64,000 bases of DNA, from positions 1 to 64,000 of the forward strand of contig CAZFIV010000028.1 of the NCBI GenBank assembly GCA_964519665.1, read 5' to 3'. Source of the stretch: JANQQN01 sp964519665 (lineage in GTDB: Bacteria > Myxococcota > Kuafuiibacteriia > Kuafuiibacteriales > Kuafuiibacteriaceae). How positions within the stretch are numbered: the first letter of the stretch is position 1; each line of letters opens with the position of its first letter. Below, in pieces: positions 31,715 to 39,894 of this stretch. A model generated the notes under the pieces. That model was not told the origin of the DNA, ran no database searches, and was given only the letters and a program-made list of their open reading frames with translations. The translations under genes and the position numbers were made by a program.

Positions 31715-32416
31715 TCAGCTCACCGGACGCTTGCGGAAGCCATCGAAGAAGCATCGAAGGCGGAGCCGCGAGTTGGTGTCGAGCGTGAGGTTGTCCACCT
31801 GGCCAGGGCCGGGGCGGATGTCGATGGAGAGGGTTTCGCCGCCCTTCACGTAGAGAGGCGAAGCGAACTCGCGCGCGTCGCAGACCGAGTCGCCGCCGTT
31901 GTTCGCCGCGACGTAGCCGGTGGCTCCGAGCGAAGCGACCGAGCGAGCGGCCGAGTTGTACTGGACGACGCCGGTGGACGCCGGGAACCAGGACAACGGG
32001 CTGCGAGTGTACTCCTTGACCACCGCGATCTTCGTCAGGACGAGAAGATCACGCTGGGCGCGGAGCATGTTGGCGAGCGAGACGAAGGGCGGATCGACCT
32101 CCGGAAGACCGCTGGGGTCGGCCACAGCGCCTTCGTCGCCGATCATGAACACCTCGATGGAGAGGTTGTACGCAATCAGCTCCTCGTCCTCCGGGAGACG
32201 ACCGCCCTCGCCGAAGAGGTTGGTGTCCGCGAAGGTCGCGTTTCGACGGGTCGGAGCGCCCGGAACCGAGCCGCCGACCGCGTACGAGAACGCCGTGACG
32301 ACCGGGAAAGACGTCGCGCCGATCTCGACGGTCGAGTAGAGCGGCTCGGCCGCGGTCCAGTCCTGCGGAAGCAGAACGTCGCCGTTGGGGAGCCGCAGCT
32401 TGTAAAAACGGGCCAT
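31715..32416 (-). CDS. Candidate capsid protein, paralogue 2 of 3
   Basis: 233 residues. LRLPNGDVL, FSYAVGGSVP, RNATFADTN, LRAQRDLLVL and RLRLRCFFDGFRKRPVS align with its neighbours. Has two Cys absent from the others. Confidence 0.62.
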   Translation of the reverse strand: MARFYKLRLPNGDVLLPQDWTAAEPLYSTVEIGATSFPVVTAFSYAVGGSVPGAPTRRNATFADTNLFGEGGRLPEDEELIAYNLSIEVFMIGDEGAVADPSGLPEVDPPFVSLANMLRAQRDLLVLTKIAVVKEYTRSPLSWFPASTGVVQYNSAARSVASLGATGYVAANNGGDSVCDAREFASPLYVKGGETLSIDIRPGPGQVDNLTLDTNSRLRLRCFFDGFRKRPVS

Positions 32417-32417
32417 G

Positions 32418-33155
32418 TCAGCTCACCGGCCGCTTGTAGAGGCCGTCGAGGTGCACGCGCACCTGCATCACGCCCGCATCAATCTCCAGCGGGGTCGCGA
32501 CCTCAGTCGTGAAGTCGATGGCGCGCTGGTCCTCGTTGACCAGGAAGACCTGGTACTTCTCCGTGCCTCCGACGTGGATCGGAATGGCGTAGGAGCGAAC
32601 CGCTTCCTGAGAAGGAAGACCCTGGCTACCGATCGAACGAATGGCAGCCGCAGCGTCCGTGTTGTAGAGGCCGAAAGCCACCGCACCGAAGCCGGTGTTG
32701 TAGTAGCCGAGCCCGGCCTCGTGCATGATGGTCTGGCTCACCTGGAACCGCAGCAAGAGCGCCCGGTTGAGGATGGCCAAGTTCTGCGCGCTCGGAATCG
32801 GCTCGCCGAGCGCCCGCTCCTGCGCGGTGTTGAGGTTCGCCGGCGTGTTGCCGTCCGTCCGTACGAAGAACATCTCGGGCTTGATCGAGTAGACCAAGAT
32901 CTCTTCGGTCCCGGCGGTCGAGCCCGGGGTCGCGACGTTCGTGTCACGCTTCGTCGCCGTACGCCGCGTACCGACGTTGCTGCTGGCAGCAACGGGGTCG
33001 CCGATGGCGTAGGTGAAGAGCGTAAGCTGACGATCGCTGAACCCGGAGAGGAGATCGATCGTCGAGTAGACAGGCTTGTCCTGCCAATCGACGAAAGCGA
33101 TCTCCTTACCGTCGGGGAGACGGAGCGTGGTGATCTGGGTCGTTCCGTTGGTCAC
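32418..33155 (-). CDS. Candidate capsid protein, paralogue 1 of 3
   Basis: 245 residues. LRLPDGKEI, FTYAIGDPVA, RRTATKRDTN, LAILNRALLLRFQ and VRVHLDGLYKRPVS align with its neighbours. First of the triplet to be transcribed. Confidence 0.62.
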   Translation of the reverse strand: MTNGTTQITTLRLPDGKEIAFVDWQDKPVYSTIDLLSGFSDRQLTLFTYAIGDPVAASSNVGTRRTATKRDTNVATPGSTAGTEEILVYSIKPEMFFVRTDGNTPANLNTAQERALGEPIPSAQNLAILNRALLLRFQVSQTIMHEAGLGYYNTGFGAVAFGLYNTDAAAAIRSIGSQGLPSQEAVRSYAIPIHVGGTEKYQVFLVNEDQRAIDFTTEVATPLEIDAGVMQVRVHLDGLYKRPVS

Positions 33156-33189
33156 GCGATGCTCCTGGTTGAAAACCTGCCTTCAGACC

Positions 33190-33831
33190 TCAGGCGGAGA
33201 AGCCTGGGGTGCCGAAGACGCGAGTGTTGATGCCGTTGAGCCCGCTCAGGGTCACGGTCTCACCGTAGGAGCCGAGGCCCCCGCTGAGCTGCCCGTGCGG
33301 CGCGTTCTCGGCCACGATGGCCCGCATGCCCTGCTGCGGACGAGCGAAGACGATGCCCTCGAGCGACTGATCGCCGCTGGCCATGGCCGCGCCGTTGGCG
33401 AGCGCCGCGACGATCTTCGGGCCCGTGTCCGAACCCGGGGCGATGAGCATGTCCGAGCCCCAGCCGAAGAGGCCCACCATGGTGGCCGCCGTGAAGCTCG
33501 AGGTGGCCGCGGCCATCCCCTTTTTCTTGCCGCCGACAGCAAGCAGCGAGGCCGAAGCCGCGATGCCAGCGAGGTGGCCGAAGAGCCAGCTCCACTTCAG
33601 GAGCATCTGGCTGGTCTTGTCGCTGCCCTTGACGAAGTAGCGGATGCCGAGGGCAACCGCCGCCGTCACACCGCCGCCGATCAGGGGAGGCATCGCCGCG
33701 CCCATGGCGCCCGTGCCGAGCATCCCGACACCCGCCTTGCGGACGGTGATCGTGCTGCCCATGCCGCGCTTGCGGCGCGTCGTCTTCCGGCTCTTCCGAC
33801 GCGCGGGGCGCCGCCGCTTACGCTTTGCCAT
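33190..33831 (-). CDS. Basic-headed multi-span membrane protein
   Basis: 213 residues, ribosome site AAGAGG. Residues 1-23 are nearly all Lys/Arg (MAKRKRRRPARRKSRKTTRR), then hydrophobic Gly/Ala segments near 33-60, 82-100 and 110-126, and a soluble tail ending in GINTRVFGTPGFSA. Such a basic head plus membrane body suits a DNA-membrane contact protein. Confidence 0.62.
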   Translation of the reverse strand: MAKRKRRRPARRKSRKTTRRKRGMGSTITVRKAGVGMLGTGAMGAAMPPLIGGGVTAAVALGIRYFVKGSDKTSQMLLKWSWLFGHLAGIAASASLLAVGGKKKGMAAATSSFTAATMVGLFGWGSDMLIAPGSDTGPKIVAALANGAAMASGDQSLEGIVFARPQQGMRAIVAENAPHGQLSGGLGSYGETVTLSGLNGINTRVFGTPGFSA

Positions 33832-33871
33832 TCTACTACCTCTTACCAGCGAGACTGGTCGTTTTGTAAAA

Positions 33872-34093
33872 TCACCGGGGAACTTTTCTTACCCGGAAGT
33901 CAGGGCCGAGACCCTGAGCAATCTGATTGGCGACCTGCCGCCGCCGGTAGCGCGCCACCACGACGCGCTCTTTGCCGTATTCGTAGACCACGTGAAACGG
34001 CGTAGGGATCTCAAGGACGGGGATGTCCCACGGAGCGGGCCCCGCCTGAATCGGGCTGTTCGGATCGCCGAAAGCCGGGAGCGCCTCGATCAT
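33872..34093 (-). CDS. Small hypothetical protein
   Basis: 73 residues from the ATG that overlaps the upstream stop (MIEALPAFGDPNSPIQ). C-terminus ERVVVARYRRRQVANQIAQG is basic and helical, resembling repeat-like segments that map to virion proteins. A GTG nine bases upstream is an alternative start. Confidence 0.58.
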   Translation of the reverse strand: MIEALPAFGDPNSPIQAGPAPWDIPVLEIPTPFHVVYEYGKERVVVARYRRRQVANQIAQGLGPDFRVRKVPR

Positions 34094-34515
34094 CGCGCCC
34101 ACCTGTTCACGAGCCAGAAGAGACCCGCAACGCCCCCGACAGCGACGACCGTGTACGCGACGATGCGCCCCATGCTTCGCGGCGAAGACGCGCTGAGACG
34201 ACGCTGAAGCTCAACGCGCTGTCCGTCGATGGCTTCGCCGAGGTTGCGCGCCCGTGCAATCCAGTCCGCGAAGCGTGCGGACTCGAGATTGCCAGTCTCG
34301 ACCTGGAGCTCCTGAAGACGCTGAAGGAGGCCCTGCTGGGCCACCTTCAGATCGCGAAGCTGCGCCGGCGTGAAGCCCTGCGCCTGCGCTTCGCCGATGA
34401 TCTGATGCTGCTCCGTGATCTTGGCAGAGAGCGTCTCGATCCAGCTATTCGCCTTCTGAACCTCGGCTTGCGTCAGCGAACCAAGACCCAAGTGTCCGAG
34501 CGCAGCGACCCTCAT
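34090..34515 (-). CDS. Coiled-coil protein with C-terminal membrane anchor
   Basis: 141 residues from MRVAALGHLGLGSLTQ. Long coiled coil (~16-110), membrane helix ~118-137, ends NRWAR. Tail-anchored set. Confidence 0.62.
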   Translation of the reverse strand: MRVAALGHLGLGSLTQAEVQKANSWIETLSAKITEQHQIIGEAQAQGFTPAQLRDLKVAQQGLLQRLQELQVETGNLESARFADWIARARNLGEAIDGQRVELQRRLSASSPRSMGRIVAYTVVAVGGVAGLFWLVNRWAR

Positions 34516-35189
34516 CGACGCCTCCGGAGGTAGGTGTAGCCAGCGCCGGCCAAGCCCACGCCGATGGCCGCCAAAAAGAGAGCCGCCACCCAACGGCCCC
34601 CCTGGCCAGGCGCACGCGCCGTGACCAGCTCCGCCGGAAGATCCGGCGCAGGCTTCGAAGGCTCCGGCTGATACGGAAAGCCCACGTCGATCGACGGCGT
34701 CGGACCCACGTCACCCTCGACCTCCGCGTTCAGCCACCATTCGATCACCTGCGGGAGAACCGCGGGGTCGTTGCCCAGGAAATGCTCCGCTTGCCGCGCA
34801 ACCACGGAGTCCGTGGCGATCGCGGGCTGAACTTCCGCGGCCCACGCGCCCACTTCGCCGGCTGACGTAGGCAGCGAGAGGGCCAGACTGCTCAACTCCG
34901 AACCGAACGCCGACGCAAGCGAAGACTTCAGCGCCGTCTGCGTCGCGGAGTCGTAGCCACCCGTCACGGCAAGCCGACGAGGAAGCGCCTGGTTCACCGC
35001 GTCCTGCTGCGCAGGCGCGTAGCTCGCAACCAGGTTCTGCCGATACCGCCCGTACGCGCGCTGAAACGCGACCAACACACCGCTTGCGGCTGTCGTGTCA
35101 CCCCGGCTCATCGCCAAGGCGTACGTCCACGCAACCACACCGAGGGCTTCGGCGGCTCGCGTGTCGTAGTTGGTCGTCGCGCGCGGCAC
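34512..35189 (-). CDS. Helical protein with C-terminal membrane anchor
   Basis: 225 residues. Residues ~68-90 (LPRRLAVTGGYDSATQTALK) resemble half of a peptidoglycan-binding repeat; Pro-rich spacer (~165-190) and membrane helix ~202-219 then YLRRRR. Could reach the cell wall during entry; inferred. Confidence 0.6.
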   Translation of the reverse strand: MPRATTNYDTRAAEALGVVAWTYALAMSRGDTTAASGVLVAFQRAYGRYRQNLVASYAPAQQDAVNQALPRRLAVTGGYDSATQTALKSSLASAFGSELSSLALSLPTSAGEVGAWAAEVQPAIATDSVVARQAEHFLGNDPAVLPQVIEWWLNAEVEGDVGPTPSIDVGFPYQPEPSKPAPDLPAELVTARAPGQGGRWVAALFLAAIGVGLAGAGYTYLRRRR

Positions 35190-35195
35190 GACGGA

Positions 35196-35645
35196 TCAGC
35201 GCTTCTTCCGCCGGCGGCTCTTCAGACAGGCGCCCGTGTTCTTGTTGACGCCGAACTTGCAGCGACGGCGCTTGCCGAGACCGCTGACGCTTCGGACGTT
35301 GCTGCCGTACTTGGACTGCGTCCGCATACGGCACATGAAGCCGCCGCCCTTCTTCGGCTTGCAGCCCTTCTTCAAGACCTTGCGGGTCTTGCCTCCGGCG
35401 ACCTTCTTGGTCGTGTACGCCTTGTCCTTGGAAACGGAGCCCCAGACCATGCCTTTGGTGCGACGCGCCCGGGCTTTGCGTGCCTTCGCGCGCTTCTTCG
35501 CCTTCTTCGTGCACGAGATGCGCGTGCCCGCCTTGCCCACGCGGACGTACTTGCAGCCCGTCTTGAGGACTCGATACTTCCTGCCGTTGTGGGTGACGAC
35601 GCGCGTCCCCTTTTCCTTCGTGACGTACTTACCGAGAGCCGGCAT
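35196..35645 (-). CDS. Very basic Cys-containing protein with KCKFGV-type module
   Basis: 149 residues, ~35% Lys/Arg. The C-terminal RCKFGVNKNTGACLKSRRRK matches KCKFGVSKTTGKCLKRPRRR of the 39229 protein; each holds a C-x10-C pair around an NTG turn, reminiscent of the 2-cysteine adaptor domain of large DNA viruses. Two further Cys modules (GCKYVRVGKAGTRISC; GCKPKKGGGFMC) make it a three-unit protein. Likely packages or anchors DNA. Confidence 0.65.
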   Translation of the reverse strand: MPALGKYVTKEKGTRVVTHNGRKYRVLKTGCKYVRVGKAGTRISCTKKAKKRAKARKARARRTKGMVWGSVSKDKAYTTKKVAGGKTRKVLKKGCKPKKGGGFMCRMRTQSKYGSNVRSVSGLGKRRRCKFGVNKNTGACLKSRRRKKR

Positions 35646-35660
35646 TCTCTTTCTCCTCGA

Positions 35661-36257
35661 TCAGGTGATCGCGCGGAAAACCGCAACTGCCCCGAGCACG
35701 ATAGCACCGCCGATCGCGATATTTCGCCACGGGATTCCGTTTTGAGCACTGAGCGGTGTGGTGGCGTTGGACACCACACCGTTCGACAAGGGTTCGACGA
35801 AAGGATTGCTCGACGACTCGGCCACCGCTTCGGCGTCTGCCACGTCTGAAGCAACCTCCTCCGGCAGCGCCGGAGCCGCGGGCGCCTCCGCACCACTGCG
35901 CGCAGCCCCGCTCGGTACAAGCGGCGAAGGGATCAAATCCTTCGGAGGCGGGATGCGGCTGCTGATCGGCGTCCAGTTATCCGTCTGGACATCACGAACA
36001 GCAACTGCCGGCTTGGAGCTGACGCGAGCTTGATCAAGATTCCGCGTCGACGCGTACGCCGCAGCGTACTCCGACGGCGACGCCGAAGACGTCATAGACG
36101 CTTGCATCTGAAGCGAAGCCGCCTCCCGGCGCTGCCCTGGCGTCATCTGCATCTGAGGCGAAGCCGCCTCCCGGCGCTGCCCTGGCGTCATCGCCAGGCT
36201 GTCGAAACGGCCGAAGCCCATCAGCGGGCCGTTGCGTCGGCGAATGGTGTACATCAT
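35661..36257 (-). CDS. Tail-anchored protein with 15-residue tandem repeat
   Basis: 198 residues. Residues ~23-52 contain two copies of MTPGQRREAAS[PL]QMQ from a 45-bp DNA repeat (36104-36192). VAVRDVQTDNW resembles VEVRNVDIQTNW of the 39424 protein. Membrane helix ~177-195. Confidence 0.62.
   Translation of the reverse strand: MMYTIRRRNGPLMGFGRFDSLAMTPGQRREAASPQMQMTPGQRREAASLQMQASMTSSASPSEYAAAYASTRNLDQARVSSKPAVAVRDVQTDNWTPISSRIPPPKDLIPSPLVPSGAARSGAEAPAAPALPEEVASDVADAEAVAESSSNPFVEPLSNGVVSNATTPLSAQNGIPWRNIAIGGAIVLGAVAVFRAIT
36104..36192 (-). repeat. 45-bp coding tandem repeat, two units
   Basis: Units begin GCATCTGAAGCGAAGCCGCC and GCATCTGAGGCGAAGCCGCC and differ at two positions. In frame with the 35661 gene. 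Confidence 0.85.
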
Positions 36258-36682
36258 CGGGTCAGCCCTACGAAGGCGAGTGCCGCCAGCGCGACGCCGC
36301 CCACGGCCAAAGTCGTCTTGCGGAGGTACCAGGGCTTGCAGCCTTCGGTGCTCATGTCCGCTGCCGTCATCATCTGCTTGAACGCGGCCTTATCGACGGC
36401 CACGAACGAACGTGCTGACGCAAGACTCTCGTTGCTTGCCGGGATACCGGTGACTTGCTCCTGCTGCTGCACGAAGGCGCGAGCGAGACACTCTCCTTCC
36501 GGGTCCAAAAGAGGCCCCGCAGGCGGCGACTCAGGAGGGGCAGCACGAAGCAGAACTTGCTTAGGCGGCGCAGCCTGCTCTGCGACGCGGCCTTTGGCTT
36601 GATCCGAAAAGGTTTGCCGGAACGTCGAGTAGTTGAGTTTGCTGACATCAACCTCCCCAAAACCAGCGCGAGCGACGTACAT
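36254..36682 (-). CDS. Tail-anchored protein with QAKGR tag
   Basis: 142 residues, start MYVARAGFGEVDVSK. Residues ~20-38 (YSTFRQTFSDQAKGRVAEQA) match YLQFREAFEQQAKGRAVTSA at the start of the 36685 protein. Membrane helix ~122-139. Confidence 0.62.
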   Translation of the reverse strand: MYVARAGFGEVDVSKLNYSTFRQTFSDQAKGRVAEQAAPPKQVLLRAAPPESPPAGPLLDPEGECLARAFVQQQEQVTGIPASNESLASARSFVAVDKAAFKQMMTAADMSTEGCKPWYLRKTTLAVGGVALAALAFVGLTR

Positions 36683-36684
36683 GA

Positions 36685-38310
36685 TCACTTCCTTGTGAGG
36701 GCGTAACCGACGAGTCCAACGCCAGCGACGCCCATCAGCGCCGGCACCCAGGGAAACTTCGGAGGCGGGATCAGCGGCGGCTGCCCGCTGTCGAGCGGGT
36801 AGAACTCCGCTGGCCGGATCTCAAAGACGCGGAGCGGGATCCCCGTCTCATCGGCAATCTTCGGAAGCATCTCGTTGCGAATGCGAAGGTACGTTTCGCG
36901 GTCGACGTTCTCAGCGCCAAGCGCGCATTCGCTCGCCGAATCATTCGCGACGCGCGCGAAGACCTGAGGAATGCCGCGCGCAACGCCCCCGTACGCGAGA
37001 CGCTTGCCGGAGACGAGGCGAAGTACGATCTCTACGATGGCCGCAACAACGGCCATGATGAGCCCGGCGTACGCGTTGATGATCCCCGCCACTGCGCCAA
37101 GCGACGAGATCGACGCCGTCGTCTGAAGCCGTGCGGCGTCGCGGATCTGCGTTTGGATGTCGCGGAGGGAAAGCGACGCGTCCGCCAGCTCCGGGTAGTA
37201 CTGCGCGAAGTACTCGACATAGATCACGAAGTTCTGGACGCCGGCAACCACGAGATCGTCGAAGGACACATCGAGCATGTCCTGCGCCTGATTGAGAATG
37301 AACGCCTCCATGCGCCTGGGACCGAGGGCGCCGCTCGAAACGAGATCCGCGTTGCGATGCTCATCCCAGAACGCACGCATGGCGCGTGCAGGGTCTTTCT
37401 CGACCCGATGCTTCGGCGTGAAGACAGGCTCGAAGCGCTTCGTGGGCCCCGTCGCGTCGCTGCCTTCCCGGTAAGCGTCGGTGTAGTTGAGCGTGTCGAC
37501 GCGGAAGCCGTTGCGGATCGCGCTCGTGATCCCTGAGCGCACGTTGAAGACCCCGAACCCTCCGGCCTCGACACGCCTCGCGATGTCCCGGAGCATCGCC
37601 GGGTTGTCGCGGTAGGTGCGGAGGTACGCCTTGTTCGGCCCGATGTCCGGCGCGAAGGAGACAGCGGCCTGATACTTCGGATCGACGTATCCGGGCGTGG
37701 TCTCCCGCCATGCATTGCCGACACGGCTCCACCGCGCCGGGGCCTTGTAGACCATGTCGCTGAGGTAGTTGAAGCCTGGGTTGCCGGGCGGCGTGTAGGC
37801 GTAGAGCAACGGCGGCGTCCACTCGCCCACCGCCGCACGGAAAACCGGGTTGACGTTCGAGGCGTCCGCCATGCGCGCAACGTCCTTCGCGATGAAGTAC
37901 GTCAAGTCCGCGCGTGCCTGCCAATACGCACGCTCCGCCCCCGGTGCCGGGGCTCGACCCCGCAGATCATTCAGCTCCCGCACGAGACGCTTCAGCTCGA
38001 GCTTCGCGGCCTCGTGCTCGAAGTACTTGAAGACGTGGCAGTTGAGCGCGGCTTGCTCGCACGGGACGTCGAGCAAGAAAACCGCAGGCTTCGCGCTCGT
38101 GAACGGCTGATAGGTTCCCGGCGCGTACGTGCACTGCGACCGAAGGGCGTCAATAGCGCCCTGAGCGCCTGAGCCCGCTTCTACCGCGATGGTGCGGCCT
38201 CGGGCCTTCTGCTCCTCGAGCGTCCTCGCAGAGGGCGCAGCGGACGTCACAGCGCGGCCCTTGGCCTGCTGCTCGAACGCTTCCCGAAACTGGAGGTACG
38301 CGGAGGGCAT
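36685..38310 (-). CDS. Large tail-anchored virion protein, possible entry protein
   Basis: 541 residues. N-terminal QAKGR tag, Cys-containing region (~60-95), a large soluble domain, a long hydrophobic Ala/Ile segment near 395-425 (IINAYAGLIMAVVAAIVEIV), and a C-terminal membrane helix 521-538 ending in TRK. An internal hydrophobic stretch plus tail anchor is compatible with a membrane-active entry protein, but this is speculation. Largest protein of the module. Confidence 0.6.
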   Translation of the reverse strand: MPSAYLQFREAFEQQAKGRAVTSAAPSARTLEEQKARGRTIAVEAGSGAQGAIDALRSQCTYAPGTYQPFTSAKPAVFLLDVPCEQAALNCHVFKYFEHEAAKLELKRLVRELNDLRGRAPAPGAERAYWQARADLTYFIAKDVARMADASNVNPVFRAAVGEWTPPLLYAYTPPGNPGFNYLSDMVYKAPARWSRVGNAWRETTPGYVDPKYQAAVSFAPDIGPNKAYLRTYRDNPAMLRDIARRVEAGGFGVFNVRSGITSAIRNGFRVDTLNYTDAYREGSDATGPTKRFEPVFTPKHRVEKDPARAMRAFWDEHRNADLVSSGALGPRRMEAFILNQAQDMLDVSFDDLVVAGVQNFVIYVEYFAQYYPELADASLSLRDIQTQIRDAARLQTTASISSLGAVAGIINAYAGLIMAVVAAIVEIVLRLVSGKRLAYGGVARGIPQVFARVANDSASECALGAENVDRETYLRIRNEMLPKIADETGIPLRVFEIRPAEFYPLDSGQPPLIPPPKFPWVPALMGVAGVGLVGYALTRK

Positions 38311-38313
38311 CGT

Positions 38314-38829
38314 TCACTTCAGGACAGCGAGCGCCAGCACCCCGACCGCAAGAACCCCGACGCCGGCGAGGAGGTACGTCTGCTGTCGCTTCGCCTCCGC
38401 CTGCTGCACCGACTGCTGCGCCTGGAGGTTGAGCACGGACTGCTGCTGGCTCGCCGCGAGCGCGGCCGTCTGAGCCTGCTGCTGCGCCATGATCTGGTTG
38501 ATGTACGCGTCCCCCGCGCCACCGCTGATCGGGCCGCCGCCGACCTGCCCCTGCGTGTCCTGGCACATCTGGTTGAACGCGCCGGTGACGTTCTGGCTGA
38601 TCACCGCCGTCTGCTTGCCGCGGCTCGCCTGGGTGGCGTCCGAAGAGCCCGCGTAGCCCGCGGCTACGCCCGATGCGATCGAACCCGCAATGTTGACCGC
38701 GAGCTGCGCGTTCTGGTTGTCGCAGTACGACCCGAGCCCGCGGAGACCGTAGACCGAGGGGAGCACGGCGGGCTTGGCGAACATCGAGTAGTGCCGCGCT
38801 TCCGGGATTCGCTGACCGTAAAACTTCAT
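38314..38829 (-). CDS. Gln-rich helical protein with C-terminal membrane anchor
   Basis: 171 residues. MKFYGQRIPEARHYSMF head, Gly/Ala-rich middle with two Cys, Gln-rich helix (~105-148) and membrane helix ~150-169 ending VLK. Confidence 0.62.
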   Translation of the reverse strand: MKFYGQRIPEARHYSMFAKPAVLPSVYGLRGLGSYCDNQNAQLAVNIAGSIASGVAAGYAGSSDATQASRGKQTAVISQNVTGAFNQMCQDTQGQVGGGPISGGAGDAYINQIMAQQQAQTAALAASQQQSVLNLQAQQSVQQAEAKRQQTYLLAGVGVLAVGVLALAVLK

Positions 38830-39224
38830 TTGAACCAGCCCTGCTTGGTGCCGTAGTAAGCCGTCCCGCCAAGCGCGAGAGCGATGCCTCCCGCTGCGGC
38901 CCAGGCAAGCGGGTTATTGAATCGCCAGAACGGTCCCGTCGGGATCGACGGGGTCTCGACGATGGGTGCGCCCCCTCTCGAAGGACGCGGGGACGCTGAC
39001 GCGCGCGCCGCCTGAAGAAGCTGCTGCGCCGCCGCCTCCGGACGAATGTCGAATTCGCTCCCTTGATTGGTGACGCGAACCTCGGTCCCGCTCAGATCGA
39101 GCCAAGCCGCGCTCCACTGCGTGAGCGCCGCTTCTGTCCGTGTCCCGTAGATCCCATCGACGGGACCCGGGTCGAAGCCGAGAGCCTTCAGCCCTCGCTG
39201 GACATCGCGAACTGAGATTCGCAT
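38826..39224 (-). CDS. Peptidoglycan-binding-domain protein with membrane anchor
   Basis: 132 residues. Residues 4-37 (VRDVQRGLKALGFDPGPVDG then IYGTRTEAALTQW) are a clear PG_binding_1 domain. Residues 42-51 (LDLSGTEVRV) come from the 32-bp repeat shared with the 10324 gene. Membrane helix ~107-123, ends KQGWFK. Wall-contact protein of the virion is plausible. Confidence 0.7.
   Translation of the reverse strand: MRISVRDVQRGLKALGFDPGPVDGIYGTRTEAALTQWSAAWLDLSGTEVRVTNQGSEFDIRPEAAAQQLLQAARASASPRPSRGGAPIVETPSIPTGPFWRFNNPLAWAAAGGIALALGGTAYYGTKQGWFK
39072..39103 (-). repeat. 32-bp identical repeat, copy 2
   Basis: Identical to 10777-10808 and in the same coding frame. Confidence 0.85.
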
Positions 39225-39228
39225 GGCC

Positions 39229-39399
39229 CTAGCGCCGACGCGGACGCTTCAGGCACTTGCCGGTCGTCTTGGAGACGCCGAACTTGCACTTCTTGCCCTT
39301 GCGAGAAGAAGTCTTCTTCTTGCAGACCACACGGCCGCCCTTGAGGTATCGGCAGCCCTTGCGGAGCGTGCCGTCGGCCTTCAGGCCCTTCCTAGACAT
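39229..39399 (-). CDS. Small basic protein with KCKFGV module
   Basis: 56 residues, MSRKGLKADGTLRKGCRYLK to the KCKFGVSKTTGKCLKRPRRR end. About 40% Lys/Arg with four Cys. Single-module relative of the 35196 protein; likely a DNA-condensing virion protein. Confidence 0.65.
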   Translation of the reverse strand: MSRKGLKADGTLRKGCRYLKGGRVVCKKKTSSRKGKKCKFGVSKTTGKCLKRPRRR

Positions 39400-39423
39400 G
39401 ACAGTCACCGTTTCTTTCTGCCG

Positions 39424-39894
39424 TCAGCGACGGCGCTTTCTCTTGCCGTACCCCTGCGCGAAGGCGATGGGGACGGTAACGACCGGGAAGAGGTAGCCGA
39501 GAACGCCCCATGCGAAGCCCCAGCCGAGGTTGCCGCGGTTCCGCTCGAAGCCGTGGTACCCGCTGAGCGCCGCTCCTGCGATGCCCACGAAAGGGCTGAT
39601 CTTGACGAGCTTCCTCGCGGCCTCTTCGGCGACGGCCCGCGAGTACTCTGGGTCCCGCATCGCTTCACCGTTGGCCATGTCCGCGACGGTCTCCGCCGCC
39701 TCACCGTTCTGCCCGAGCGCCATCGCAGCGCCGAGCCCAAGTAGTCCTCGCATGCCTGCTCCTGGGGGGTTGCCCGCGCCGCCGTAGGAAGCGCGCGGGA
39801 AATTGCCTTGGGGGTAAGGCCGCTGCCACTGCATCCAATTGGTCTGGATGTCGACGTTGCGAACCTCCACAGGAAGCGTGTCGAGATAGTTCAT
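39424..39894 (-). CDS. Tail-region membrane protein
   Basis: 156 residues, start MNYLDTLPVEVRNVD overlaps the upstream stop. VEVRNVDIQTNWMQWQRPYP resembles the 35661 protein. Two hydrophobic stretches ~105-122 and ~128-148 then GKRKRRR. Confidence 0.6.
   Translation of the reverse strand: MNYLDTLPVEVRNVDIQTNWMQWQRPYPQGNFPRASYGGAGNPPGAGMRGLLGLGAAMALGQNGEAAETVADMANGEAMRDPEYSRAVAEEAARKLVKISPFVGIAGAALSGYHGFERNRGNLGWGFAWGVLGYLFPVVTVPIAFAQGYGKRKRRR

Noticed and set aside
30011..32512. Open rightward frame of over 800 codons
   Set aside because: Antisense shadow of the capsid triplet caused by GC-rich third positions.
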